A DNA stretch of 64,000 nt from Roseibium aquae (GTDB lineage Bacteria; Pseudomonadota; Alphaproteobacteria; Rhizobiales; Stappiaceae): contig NZ_VXDC01000004.1 in assembly GCF_008711285.1 (NCBI RefSeq), forward strand, positions 186,001-250,000, read 5' to 3'. Of the stretch, positions 26,732 to 35,357 are shown piece by piece. How positions within the stretch are numbered: the first letter of the stretch is position 1; every line of letters begins with the position of its first letter. A program made the translations under genes and the position numbers. Below the pieces are notes generated by a model that ran no database searches, was not told the DNA's origin, and saw only the letters and a list, made by a program, of their open reading frames with translations.

Positions 26732-27573
26732 TCAAAAAAGGGGCGACCAGTCTGCGCGACAATGCGGCTCCGCCGGAAGCCGCGGCCGCCCTTTATTCGG
26801 GCCAGGTCATGCATCACCGCATGAAACCGAAGGTTCATCGCTTTACCTATGACGTGTTCACCTTGCTGATCGATCTGGACCGGCTTGGCGAGGCAGGTCG
26901 CGCAAGCCGCCTCTTTTCGGTCGGCCGGTGGAACATGGTTGCCTTCAATGCCCGGGACCACGGCCCGAGGGACGGCACGGACCTGCGCCAGCATGTGGAA
27001 AGTCTGCTCGATGCCCACGGCCTGCCCTCGCCCGCCCGCATCCTGCTTCTGGCATATCCGAGGATCCTCGGATACGTCTTCAATCCGCTGAGCGTGTATT
27101 ACGCCTATGACCGCAGCGGGACGCTGATCGCAATCGTCTACGAGGTCCGCAACACCTTCGGGGATTTACACACCTACGTAGCCCCGGTTGAGCCCGGCCA
27201 GATGACCGACGCCGGCTTGCGCCAGGACCAGGCCAAGGAGTTCTACGTTTCGCCCTTCATCGATATGGACCAGCACTATCATTTCCGGCTCCTGCCGCCA
27301 GGCCGGTCAGTGCGGGTCCGGATCCTCGAAACGGACAAGGACGGCCCGCTTCTGTCGGCGACGTTTTCCGGCGAATACCGCCCCTTCACAACCCGCAATC
27401 TCTTACACCTTTGCTTGCGTATACCGCTTTTAACAGTGAAGGTTATGGCTGCCATTCATTGGGAGGCTTTTAAACTTTGGCGCAAACGGCTGAAATATCA
27501 TCCGAAATCCGCATCGCGTTTGGCTGGAAAATCGGGAACGGACACATCCGGCCCGGTTGCAACCGGTCGGTGA
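26728..27573 (+). CDS. DUF1365 family protein
   Basis: 281 residues of the DUF1365 (COG3496) family, recognisable by YSGQVMHHRMKPKVHRFTYDVF at the start and YPRILGYVFNPLSVYYAYD and VYEVRNTFGD in the middle. Biochemical role unknown. The fixed linkage with an FAD oxidoreductase and a Cfa-like methyltransferase suggests a step in fatty-acyl chain modification. Start overlaps the preceding stop (ATGA). It ends 27 bp before the methyltransferase gene. Confidence 0.87.
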   Translation: MIKKGATSLRDNAAPPEAAAALYSGQVMHHRMKPKVHRFTYDVFTLLIDLDRLGEAGRASRLFSVGRWNMVAFNARDHGPRDGTDLRQHVESLLDAHGLPSPARILLLAYPRILGYVFNPLSVYYAYDRSGTLIAIVYEVRNTFGDLHTYVAPVEPGQMTDAGLRQDQAKEFYVSPFIDMDQHYHFRLLPPGRSVRVRILETDKDGPLLSATFSGEYRPFTTRNLLHLCLRIPLLTVKVMAAIHWEAFKLWRKRLKYHPKSASRLAGKSGTDTSGPVATGR

Positions 27574-27600
27574 TCAACCGTCTCGTACGAGGTTTTGGAC

Positions 27601-28830
27601 ATGACTGATCCCATCGTTCTCAACAGGGACAATGCAAAAGCGGCCTTGGCCGGGCTACCGCGCATGACACGCCTGGGCTTCAACCTGCTGCTTTCCCTGC
27701 AATACGGGTCCCTCAAGGTGAGTTTGCCCGATGGCCAGACCTTTTTGATCCGGGGCAAGGAGCCGGGCCCGGATGCGGTACTTGACATCCACGACATGAA
27801 ATTCGTCCGGATGGTGGTGCAAAGCGGCGATGTCGGTGTCGGCGAGGCCTATATGGCCGGGTACTGGTCATCCCCGGACGTCACATCCTTCCTTGAACTG
27901 TTCTGTATCAATGGCGAGGCAACACTCGAAGCCATTCAGGGCCGGCCCGTGATGCGGTTCATATTGTCCGTCCGCCACTGGCTGAACACCAACACCAAGC
28001 GGGGATCCAAGCGCAATATTTCCGCGCATTACGACCTTGGCAACGCGTTCTACCGGGAATGGCTCGATGAGAGCATGACCTACTCATCCGCACTTTATGA
28101 CGACCGGACCCAATCGCTGGAGGCGGCACAGGCGCAGAAATATGCAGCCCTTGTGCGCGAAACGGATATCAGGCCGGATCATACGGTGCTGGAAATCGGC
28201 TGTGGCTGGGGTGGCTTCGCCGAATTCGTCGGCAAGGAAGTCGGTGCGAAGGTGAAAGCCCTGACGATCTCACGGGAGCAACACGACTTCGCGCGCGAAC
28301 GCATATTCAAGGCGGGTCTGAACGACAAGGTCGAGATTTGCTTCCAGGATTACCGCGATGAACGGGGAACCTATGACCGGATCGCCTCGATCGAGATGTT
28401 CGAAGCCGTCGGTGAACGCTATTGGCCGACCTATTTCAAACAGCTGGCCACCTGTCTGAAGCCGGGCGGGCATGCCGGTCTCCAGATCATCACAATTCAG
28501 GATGAAATGTTCGAGGACTACCGCCGCGGGACGGATTTCATCCAGCGGCACATCTTCCCCGGAGGGATGCTCCCTCCCCCGAGCAAACTGGTCGACATGG
28601 GCAGAGCGCTCGGCCTGCATTTGAAGGGACAGAGGATTTTCGGTCAGGACTACGCCCGAACCCTGGCAGAATGGCGCGAACGGTTTTGGGACGCCTGGCC
28701 GCGGATCAGTCCGCTCGGGTTTGATGAACGGTTCAAGCGGCTTTGGGAGTTTTATCTCCACTATTGTGAAGCCGGCTTCCGGGCCGGCAATATTGACGTA
28801 CGTCAGCTGGTCTATGTGAAAGCAGGCTGA
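27601..28830 (+). CDS. cyclopropane-fatty-acyl-phospholipid synthase-like SAM methyltransferase
   Basis: SAM-dependent enzyme of 409 residues acting on unsaturated acyl chains of phospholipids. Family markers are NISAHYDLGNAFYREWLDESMTYSSALY, the SAM loop VLEIGCGWGGFAE, and the catalytic region EMFEAVGERYWPTYF with QRHIFPGGMLP. It could make cyclopropane rings, or methylate chains without ring closure as in furan fatty acid synthesis; the sequence does not decide. Third gene of the candidate ECF11-controlled operon, followed by a terminator. Confidence 0.9.
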   Translation: MTDPIVLNRDNAKAALAGLPRMTRLGFNLLLSLQYGSLKVSLPDGQTFLIRGKEPGPDAVLDIHDMKFVRMVVQSGDVGVGEAYMAGYWSSPDVTSFLELFCINGEATLEAIQGRPVMRFILSVRHWLNTNTKRGSKRNISAHYDLGNAFYREWLDESMTYSSALYDDRTQSLEAAQAQKYAALVRETDIRPDHTVLEIGCGWGGFAEFVGKEVGAKVKALTISREQHDFARERIFKAGLNDKVEICFQDYRDERGTYDRIASIEMFEAVGERYWPTYFKQLATCLKPGGHAGLQIITIQDEMFEDYRRGTDFIQRHIFPGGMLPPPSKLVDMGRALGLHLKGQRIFGQDYARTLAEWRERFWDAWPRISPLGFDERFKRLWEFYLHYCEAGFRAGNIDVRQLVYVKAG

Positions 28831-28844
28831 CACGCCATATGAGA

Positions 28845-28889
28845 GACCGGGCGGTTCACAACACTGCCCGGTCATCTTTGACTTTTTTG
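28845..28889 (+). terminator. terminator of the FAD oxidoreductase/DUF1365/methyltransferase operon
   Basis: GACCGGGC (28845-28852) pairs with GCCCGGTC (28866-28873), followed by ATCTTTGACTTTTTT. The T-tract begins a few bases after the stem. Confidence 0.75.
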
Positions 28890-28955
28890 GGGTTGTTGAG
28901 CTTCAAACGACCGTGATTTTCGCCAAGCACATCGGGCTTTGAGTTTGACACGCCT

Positions 28956-29028
28956 AAAGATGCGCGGCCCAACAAGAAACGATCAGCTTTGGGCGAGAGA
29001 TCGGTTCCGATAAAACGCCCGCTGATCT
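28956..29028. repeat. dispersed intergenic repeat, copy 1
   Basis: Shares an exact AAAGATGCGCGGCC with copy 2 at 61590, then a diverged block that aligns from CGATCAGCTT through TTCC-AT-AAA-GCCC to CTGATCT. Copy 1 is about 20 bp shorter between the two blocks. Both copies are intergenic. It is on neither gene's coding strand and contains no reading frame. Confidence 0.65.
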
Positions 29029-29046
29029 GGCCACCCGGTGGCCATC

Positions 29047-29856
29047 CTATTCAGCCATAGTCTTCTTCGACCAACCTGTCGCTTTGGCCATGAGCGGAAA
29101 ATAGAAGCGGTAGGGAACGAGCTTAAGCAGTTTCAACCGGCGGACAAAGGGGCGGGGAAAGGCGATCTCGAACCGCTTGGGGTCCTGCAATCCCTTGATG
29201 ATTTCTTTCACAGCCTCTTCAGGCGTCATCAGGAAGGGCATGGGAAACGGGTTCGACTTCGTTGCCGGCGTGTCGACAAAACCGGGGTTGATCACCTGGA
29301 TCCGGATTCCGGCAAGATCGAGATCGAATTTCAGGGCTTCCGCCATATTGATCAGGCCGGCTTTGGTCGCGCCGTAGGCCGCCGATGTGGGAAGGCCATT
29401 GTAGCCGGCAACCGAAGCCACGACGGCAATCTGACCCTTGCGGCGGATTTTCATCCGCTCGATCACCGGCAGCATCACATTGACCGTGCCTTTCAGGTTC
29501 ACGTCAAAAGAGGTGTGCCACTCTTCCAGTTTCCCGTTCAATCCGTCCTGCGGATAGTAGACACCCGCATTGGCAATCAGCAACGCAACCGGTCCGCAGG
29601 TTTGATCGATGGACGTTGCATGAGAGGACATCAGTTGGGCGTCGGAAACGTCTCCGGCAAATACTTGGATCGATCCCGGGAGACTGGCGGCCTCATCGGC
29701 CAAGCCCTGGAGAGCGTTCTGAGAACGGGCGGTCACCGCGACATTCCACCCGAGACGGGCGAGATCGAGGGCGAGTTGACGGCCGATGCCCGTGCTGGCG
29801 CCGGTAATCCATGCGCAACCATCACTGGGCTGCGCACAATACAATGATGAAGACAA
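29047..29856 (-). CDS. short-chain dehydrogenase/reductase
   Basis: Classical SDR of 269 residues. Cofactor loop TGASTGIG (18-25), NAG motif (IANAGVYY), catalytic Ser in VVASVAGYNG and YxxxK as YGATKAGLI, then PGFVDT. NADP preference is plausible. Substrate unknown. It is downstream of the ChrR-like gene on the same strand with 58 bp between, so it probably belongs to the same transcription unit under the candidate ECF11 promoter. The C-terminal ~40 residues (FVRRLKLLKLVPYRFYFPLMAKATGW) are hydrophobic and basic and may touch the membrane. Confidence 0.9.
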   Translation of the reverse strand: MSSSLYCAQPSDGCAWITGASTGIGRQLALDLARLGWNVAVTARSQNALQGLADEAASLPGSIQVFAGDVSDAQLMSSHATSIDQTCGPVALLIANAGVYYPQDGLNGKLEEWHTSFDVNLKGTVNVMLPVIERMKIRRKGQIAVVASVAGYNGLPTSAAYGATKAGLINMAEALKFDLDLAGIRIQVINPGFVDTPATKSNPFPMPFLMTPEEAVKEIIKGLQDPKRFEIAFPRPFVRRLKLLKLVPYRFYFPLMAKATGWSKKTMAE

Positions 29857-29914
29857 AAGAACCTCCGTTGTGGGTTACTAACTATACGCCGCACGACGGA
29901 GGTTTGGATTGATG

Positions 29915-30565
29915 TCAGTTCCGGACAAAAGGCGCGATGAACCGGCCGACAAGACCGGTCAGTTGCAAGCGCCCTTCTGTGACGGCGAAACAAATGCAGT
30001 CTTCACCGTCATCCGCGATCGGCCGGTGGTCGACACTGTCATCGGCGAAGGCAATGTCGCCGCGCACATAGTGTCCACTGAGATCGCTGAAACCGCCCTG
30101 AAGAACGAGCGTCAATTCCGTCCCGTGGTGCGTGTGAGACGGCATGGCGCGCCCGCCCTTGACCCAGATGGCGCTGACATTGCAGCCATCGATCTCGCCG
30201 AAGCGGCACTCCTTGACCCCTGGAAGCAGGGTTTTCCAAGGTAAGTCGGCGATGGGGCCCTTCGCGATCGACAGCAGGCTGGTCGGCAGATCGGAAGACA
30301 CCGCAGACCGCTCAACCTCGATCGGGTCGCCTGATGGATGCACACCCTCGAAGATTGCTTTCAGCGCGGCGTCCCGGTCCAAAAACGCGACAGGGTCGAC
30401 TTCATCAAGTCCGGTGCCGGCGAGAGCTTCCATCGACGCAACATAACTCCTGTTCCGGTCCGCCAGTTCGAGATGAGCCCCGACCAGCGCATGGGCGGGG
30501 GCAGCAAGTGTTCCGGCTGCGTATCCAGCCAGCAGCTCGTCCAGCCCGGTAATGTTCTGTTGCAT
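29915..30565 (-). CDS. ChrR-like cupin protein with degenerate anti-sigma zinc site
   Basis: 216 residues aligned end to end with ChrR, the zinc anti-sigma factor that releases RpoE (ECF11) on singlet oxygen. The cupin domain keeps its ligands (MPSHTHHGTELTL, DSVDHRPI) and the CxC of the sensor region (EDCICFAV). The N-terminal sigma-binding domain keeps YAAGTL and His31 but, compared with R. sphaeroides ChrR as I remember it, has Thr6 for His6, Ala35 for Cys35 and Asn38 for Cys38, so three of four zinc ligands are lost. No sigma factor gene is next to it. It may be a paralogue that is itself a target of the system, not its switch. Confidence 0.8.
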   Translation of the reverse strand: MQQNITGLDELLAGYAAGTLAAPAHALVGAHLELADRNRSYVASMEALAGTGLDEVDPVAFLDRDAALKAIFEGVHPSGDPIEVERSAVSSDLPTSLLSIAKGPIADLPWKTLLPGVKECRFGEIDGCNVSAIWVKGGRAMPSHTHHGTELTLVLQGGFSDLSGHYVRGDIAFADDSVDHRPIADDGEDCICFAVTEGRLQLTGLVGRFIAPFVRN

Positions 30566-30622
30566 CTCTCTACTCTTCAGGTCCGCGCGGCCTGTAAAGG
30601 TGCGCGTTCGTTGAATTTGTCC

Positions 30623-30652
30623 ACTTTACGTGACACTCAAATCCATGGATCA
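30623..30652 (-). promoter_or_regulatory. candidate ECF11 promoter for the ChrR-like/SDR unit
   Basis: On the minus strand TGATCC (30652-30647), exactly 18 bp, then TAAAGT (30628-30623), about 58 bp upstream of the ChrR-like start. This is an exact -35 match to the R. sphaeroides RpoE pattern and has the same spacing as the candidate at 25320. Confidence 0.72.
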
Positions 30653-30824
30653 TCTTGTTTCCGCTTTTTTATTCGGAAATCTGTACGAGATCTAGAACCT
30701 GGGAAGAATAGGCAAACCCAGACTTTCAATGGATTTATCCCCGAGCCCGGCCGCTTTGGCTTGATCGGCGGCGGGAGGCCGACTAGCGTCTGCCCCAACA
30801 CTTAGAAAAATCGGGAAACGTCTC

Positions 30825-31859
30825 ATGTCCGCGTATCATTCCGTCGTCGATGCCATTGGCAATACGCCCTTGATCCGCCTCACGGCGCTGTCAGAGGAAA
30901 CCGGCTGCGAAATATTGGGCAAGGCAGAATTTATGAACCCGGGCCAATCCGTCAAGGACCGCGCCGGACGCCAGATGATTCTGGAAGCGGAAGCGCGCGG
31001 CGACCTGAAACCCGGGGGATTGATTGTGGAGGGCACCGCGGGCAACACGGGTATTGGCCTTGCTCTGGTGGCCAGTGCGCGCGGCTATCGCACCGTAATC
31101 GTCATTCCGGAGACCCAGAGCCGGGAAAAAAAGGAAATGCTGAAACTGTGCGGCGCGGAACTTGTCGAAGTGCCGGTCCGGCCCTTCCGCGACCCCAACA
31201 ACTATCAGCACGTGGCCAAACGCCTCGCAGAACAACTTGCTGAAACAGAGCCGAACGGTGTGTTGTTCGCGGACCAGTGGAACAATCTGGACAACCGGAA
31301 GGCGCACTATCTCACGACTGGCCCGGAAATCCTGAAACAAACCGATGGAAAGGTCGATGCGTTCATCTGCGCAGTGGGCACGGGCGGGACACTGGCCGGC
31401 GTGTCGACTTACCTGCGGGAACAAAAGCCCGGCATCGTCATTGGATGCGCCGATCCGATGGGAGCGGCAATGGCGAACCTTTTCACGACCGGAGAGGTAA
31501 AGGCAACCGAAGGCGGATCGATCTCAGAGGGGATCGGTCTTGGCCGCAGCACGCCGATTGTGGAAGATATCAAGGTTGATCACGCCTGGTCGATCCCCGA
31601 TACCGAAGCACTGCCCATCATCTACGACCTGGCGGAGACTGAAGGGCTGCTTCTGGGCGGGTCTTCGGCGATCAACCTTGCGGGCGCACGCCGACTGGCC
31701 AAGGAAATAGGCCCCGGCCACACCATCGTGACCATCCTGTGCGACCATGGCACGCGCTACCAGTCTAAGCTCTACAATCCCGTCTTCTTGAAATCGAAGA
31801 GCCTTCCGGTCCCCGACTGGCTCGAAAAGGAAACGACATTGAAAGCCCCCTACGTGTGA
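30825..31859 (+). CDS. cysK: cysteine synthase A
   Basis: PLP enzyme that makes cysteine from O-acetylserine and sulfide. 344 residues. Lys44 in PGQSVKDRAG is the Schiff-base lysine, EGTAGNTGIGLA binds substrate carboxylate, and GTGGTLAG binds PLP phosphate. The C-terminal extension (LKSKSLPVPDWLEKET) makes it longer than E. coli CysK and resembles the CysK2-like group common in alphaproteobacteria. Downstream genes on the same strand (cls onward) follow closely but may be independent. Confidence 0.9.
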   Translation: MSAYHSVVDAIGNTPLIRLTALSEETGCEILGKAEFMNPGQSVKDRAGRQMILEAEARGDLKPGGLIVEGTAGNTGIGLALVASARGYRTVIVIPETQSREKKEMLKLCGAELVEVPVRPFRDPNNYQHVAKRLAEQLAETEPNGVLFADQWNNLDNRKAHYLTTGPEILKQTDGKVDAFICAVGTGGTLAGVSTYLREQKPGIVIGCADPMGAAMANLFTTGEVKATEGGSISEGIGLGRSTPIVEDIKVDHAWSIPDTEALPIIYDLAETEGLLLGGSSAINLAGARRLAKEIGPGHTIVTILCDHGTRYQSKLYNPVFLKSKSLPVPDWLEKETTLKAPYV

Positions 31860-31878
31860 ACCCGCGAGACAGGGGCCG

Positions 31879-33399
31879 ATGATCAACGAGGCAAAAGCTG
31901 CTGTCGACCCGACAGGTCCTGGACCGGCGCGTCAAATCGTTGCCGATGTCGCGAGAGACGCGACGATGCTGGAGGTTATTGCGAACAATCTCGGGCTCCT
32001 CGCGGGATTGTTGTTCCTTGTCTATGCCGCCGCGATTGTCTGTGCGATCCGCGAGATCATGAACAGCCGGACGGCACAGGGCTCGATTGCATGGCTCCTG
32101 TCGCTGTTTTTCATCCCCTACGTGACGGTCCCGCTTTACTTCATCTTTGGTTGGCGGGCTTTTGCCGACTACACCAAGGTTCAGGTCAGACTGGGGCGGG
32201 AGGAACGCAGGCGGCGTGCCGAAGAGTTGCGTTTGGCGGACCAGGAGGAAACTCGCGACTGGCCCGTTCTGTCGCGGATCGCCAGCATGCCGTTTCTCGC
32301 CGGACACGCTTGCGAGCTGCTGATTGACGGCGATGCCACATTCGCATCGATCGAGGCCGGGATTCGCGGCGCGAGCAAGACCATTTTCTTCCAGTTTTTC
32401 ACCGTGGCCGATGACGGTTTGGGCAACAGGATGGCCAATGCCTTGATCGAACGGGCGCAAGCCGGGGTTCAGATCTACTTCCTCTACGACGACGTCGGGA
32501 GCCGCGGTATCGGCAATGCCTATCTGAACCGGCTCAAGAGAGCGGGAATCAAGGTCAGCGGGTTCAATGAACGGCACCGCTATCTTCGCCTGCTTGGCCC
32601 GATGCGTCTGAATTATCGCAACCACCGGAAAATCGTGGTCGTCGACTACCAGCATGCATGGGTTGGGGGACACAATGTGGCAGATCAATATATCGGTCTG
32701 TCAAAGCGGTTCGGGCACTGGCGCGATACCCATGCCAAGATTTCCGGTCCGGCCGCCCTGTCCTGCGCCATCTCGTTTGTCGAGGATTGGCTGTGGGCCA
32801 ATGGCGAGGAAATCACGTTGCCGCAATCCGGTGAAATCCCGAAACCTGGCGACGAGTCCGTTCTGGTGATGCCGACTGGTCCGGCTGACGATCTCGAGGA
32901 ATGCTCGATTGCCTTCGCCGAAGCGGCCGCCCGCGCGCGGCACCGTCTCTGGATCGCCACCCCCTATTTCGTGCCTTCCGTCGACATTCAGACCGCTCTT
33001 TATGCGGCTGCCATGCGCGGGGTGGATGTCCGGATCCTGTTACCCGAAAAACCGGATCACAAGATTGTTTGGCTGGCAAGCCATGCCCACGCGGACACCA
33101 TGGTGGCGCGGGGCGTGAAGGTTTTCCGTTACAAAACAGGGTTCCTGCACCAAAAGATAACCCTCGTGGATCACGATCTTGCATCCGTCGGAACGGTGAA
33201 TTTCGACAATCGCTCCTTCCGGATCAATTTCGAGATCACACTCTGGTTCACCCACGAACGAATGATCTCCAAGGTTGCTGACATGCTCGACGCCGATTTC
33301 CGGCAGGCCCGGATCACGGGAGCACACGAATTGGAAAATCGCAGCTATGCTTTCCGGGTCCTGGCGCAAGGAGCCCAGTTGCTTTCACCGATCCTTTAG
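31879..33399 (+). CDS. cls: cardiolipin synthase
   Basis: Phospholipase D-superfamily membrane enzyme that condenses two phosphatidylglycerols to cardiolipin. 506 residues: two N-terminal membrane helices (~33-60 and ~70-92), then two HKD motifs, HRKIVVVD (249, 251, 256) and HQKITLVD (424, 426, 431), each followed by the usual glycine/asparagine segment. The protein matches bacterial Cls of the ClsA type in length. The first ~30 residues before the first helix are polar and could be optional; ATG 31879 is used as it follows cysK by 19 bp. Confidence 0.92.
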   Translation: MINEAKAAVDPTGPGPARQIVADVARDATMLEVIANNLGLLAGLLFLVYAAAIVCAIREIMNSRTAQGSIAWLLSLFFIPYVTVPLYFIFGWRAFADYTKVQVRLGREERRRRAEELRLADQEETRDWPVLSRIASMPFLAGHACELLIDGDATFASIEAGIRGASKTIFFQFFTVADDGLGNRMANALIERAQAGVQIYFLYDDVGSRGIGNAYLNRLKRAGIKVSGFNERHRYLRLLGPMRLNYRNHRKIVVVDYQHAWVGGHNVADQYIGLSKRFGHWRDTHAKISGPAALSCAISFVEDWLWANGEEITLPQSGEIPKPGDESVLVMPTGPADDLEECSIAFAEAAARARHRLWIATPYFVPSVDIQTALYAAAMRGVDVRILLPEKPDHKIVWLASHAHADTMVARGVKVFRYKTGFLHQKITLVDHDLASVGTVNFDNRSFRINFEITLWFTHERMISKVADMLDADFRQARITGAHELENRSYAFRVLAQGAQLLSPIL

Positions 33400-33435
33400 G
33401 CAACTCTGACCGGGAACCAAACCGACGGGCACCGC

Positions 33436-34083
33436 ATGGCTTTCATTCCAGACCTTCCAACACTGCTCGCGTTCACCCTGGCCGCTGTTGTCCTCATCAT
33501 CACGCCAGGACCGGACATGACGCTCTTTCTCGGCAAAACGTTGACCCAGGGGCGCAAGGCGGGTGCGGCGGCTGTGATCGGAGCGGCCTGCGGCATTGTC
33601 GTGCATTCCCTTCTGGCCGCGCTCGGAATCTCGGCTCTACTGGCCGCGTCGGAAACCGCCTTTCTTGCCCTGAAGATCGGAGGGGCCGGTTATCTGGTTT
33701 GGCTCGCCGTTCAGGCGGTCCGCAAAGGTTCGGCCTTCACTCCGGATATGCAGACCGGCAGGACCGAGTCCTTTCTCGCGGTCTGGACCAAAGGGCTTAC
33801 GATCAATCTCCTGAATCCCAAGATTGTGCTCTTCTTCGTGACCTTTCTGCCGCAATTCGTGTCGGCAACCGACCCCGCCGCGGCGCAAAAATTGTTGTTT
33901 CTCGGAGCCTACTTCATAGCCCTTGCCGTTCCTTGTTGCCTGGCTATGGTTGCGGGGGCCGCTTCGATCGCCCGGTTTCTCAGAAACTCGCCTCGGGTCT
34001 TGCGCGCCTTTGATTGGACCTTTGCCGGGATCATGGGTGCCTTCGCCCTCAAGCTGCTCGCGGCACAGTCTCTTGCGCGCTAA
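33436..34083 (+). CDS. LysE/RhtB-family amino-acid exporter
   Basis: Inner-membrane protein of 215 residues with about six helices. Family signature TPGPDMTLFLGKTLTQGRKAGAAAVIGAACGIVVH at residues ~22-55 and WTKGLTINLLNPKIVLFFVTFLPQFV near 117. Relatives export lysine, threonine, homoserine lactone or leucine; cargo is not predictable. It lies 36 bp after cls. Confidence 0.9.
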   Translation: MAFIPDLPTLLAFTLAAVVLIITPGPDMTLFLGKTLTQGRKAGAAAVIGAACGIVVHSLLAALGISALLAASETAFLALKIGGAGYLVWLAVQAVRKGSAFTPDMQTGRTESFLAVWTKGLTINLLNPKIVLFFVTFLPQFVSATDPAAAQKLLFLGAYFIALAVPCCLAMVAGAASIARFLRNSPRVLRAFDWTFAGIMGAFALKLLAAQSLAR

Positions 34084-34142
34084 CCCGTACCCGCCAGCGC
34101 TGAAAGGCGTTCATCACCCGTCCGCCAACGCAAGGTTCGCCC

Positions 34143-34862
34143 ATGCCGACGACCCCTCTGTTCCGTGAAGATGCCTACCTTCGCACCTGCGAAGCCAAGG
34201 TGGAGGCCGTGACCGACCGCGGCGGCATCGTTCTTGACCGGACCGTGTTTTATGCCGCCGGTGGCGGGCAACCCGGTGATACAGGCGAGCTGGAGCTTGA
34301 AGATGGCCGCCGGATCGCCATCGCAGCCACAGTCTATGACGATGACAAGGCCACCATCATCCACGTTCCGGCAGAAGGGCAGGAAGTGCCCGTACCGGGC
34401 GCCCGGATCACGGCGCATATCGACTGGCCGAGACGGTACCGGCTAATGCGCATGCATACAGCACTCCATCTGCTCTCCGTGGCACTTCCCTATCCGGTGA
34501 CCGGGGGTCAGATCGGCGATCCGGAGGGCCGGCTGGACTTCGACATGGGCGATGATGCCCTCGACAAGGAGGCCGTTCTTGACACCCTCAACGGGCTGGT
34601 GCGGGCCGACCATCCTGTCAGCAGCGAATGGATCACGGACGCGGAACTGGATGCCAATCCGGGCCTTGTGAAGACCATGTCGGTCGCCCCGCCGCGCGGC
34701 GCTGGAAAAGTGCGGTTGGTCCGCATTGGCCTGGACACCGATTTGCAACCTTGCGGGGGAACCCATGTCGCCTCCACTGCGGAGATCGGTCTTTTGGACT
34801 TGGGAAAATCCGAGAAAAAAGGCAAGCAGAACCGGCGGGTCCGGATCCAGCTTACCGATTGA
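34143..34862 (+). CDS. AlaX-type alanyl-tRNA editing protein
   Basis: Free-standing trans-editing hydrolase that removes Ser or Gly from misacylated tRNA-Ala. 239 residues: a short N-terminal barrel (VFYAAGGGQPGDTGEL) and the editing domain with zinc ligands HTALH (MHTALHLL) and CGGTH. No class II synthetase core is present, so this is AlaX of the longer type and not a truncated alaS. It precedes a GFA gene by 9 bp. Confidence 0.92.
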   Translation: MPTTPLFREDAYLRTCEAKVEAVTDRGGIVLDRTVFYAAGGGQPGDTGELELEDGRRIAIAATVYDDDKATIIHVPAEGQEVPVPGARITAHIDWPRRYRLMRMHTALHLLSVALPYPVTGGQIGDPEGRLDFDMGDDALDKEAVLDTLNGLVRADHPVSSEWITDAELDANPGLVKTMSVAPPRGAGKVRLVRIGLDTDLQPCGGTHVASTAEIGLLDLGKSEKKGKQNRRVRIQLTD

Positions 34863-34871
34863 GGGGCTGTC

Positions 34872-35357
34872 ATGATACTTGAAGGCAGCTGCCACTGCGG
34901 TTCGATCCACTTCTCGGTGCACAGCAACACCCCCTACCCCTATATGCGGTGTTATTGCTCGGTCTGCCGCAAGACAACCGGCGGCGGAGGCTACGCCATC
35001 AACCTGATGGCGGATGCCGCAACACTGGATGTCCACGACCCCCATCGGGTCCGGAAAATCTACCAGGCCGAGTTTGATACCGGGGTCAGCCCGGCAGAAC
35101 GCTCATTCTGCGGAACCTGCGGCAGCCATCTTTGGCTGTGGGATCCGCGCTGGCCGGACCTGATTCACCCATTGGCCTCGGCCATCGACACCCCCTTGCC
35201 CAAAACGCCGGAAACAGTGCACATCATGCTGGAAAGCAAACCGGATTGGGTCGATTTGCCGGCCGGCGATACCCATGTGCATTTCCAGGAGTATCCGGTC
35301 CTGTCCATTGAGGATTGGCACAAACAAAAGAACCTTTTCGGGAGGAATACACCATGA
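34872..35357 (+). CDS. GFA-family zinc protein
   Basis: 161 residues of the glutathione-dependent formaldehyde-activating (GFA/Gfa-like) family. Zinc-binding CHCG (SCHCGSIHF), CYCSVCRKTTGG and FCGTCGSHLW are in the expected order. Only a few members act on glutathione-formaldehyde adducts; function here is open. Its TGA overlaps the ATG of the sulfurtransferase gene (ATGA), so the two are coupled. Confidence 0.87.
   Translation: MILEGSCHCGSIHFSVHSNTPYPYMRCYCSVCRKTTGGGGYAINLMADAATLDVHDPHRVRKIYQAEFDTGVSPAERSFCGTCGSHLWLWDPRWPDLIHPLASAIDTPLPKTPETVHIMLESKPDWVDLPAGDTHVHFQEYPVLSIEDWHKQKNLFGRNTP

Noticed and set aside
34143-34862. Fragment of alanyl-tRNA synthetase (broken alaS)
   Set aside because: The frame is complete, with its own start and a normal length for AlaX, and no synthetase core is near.
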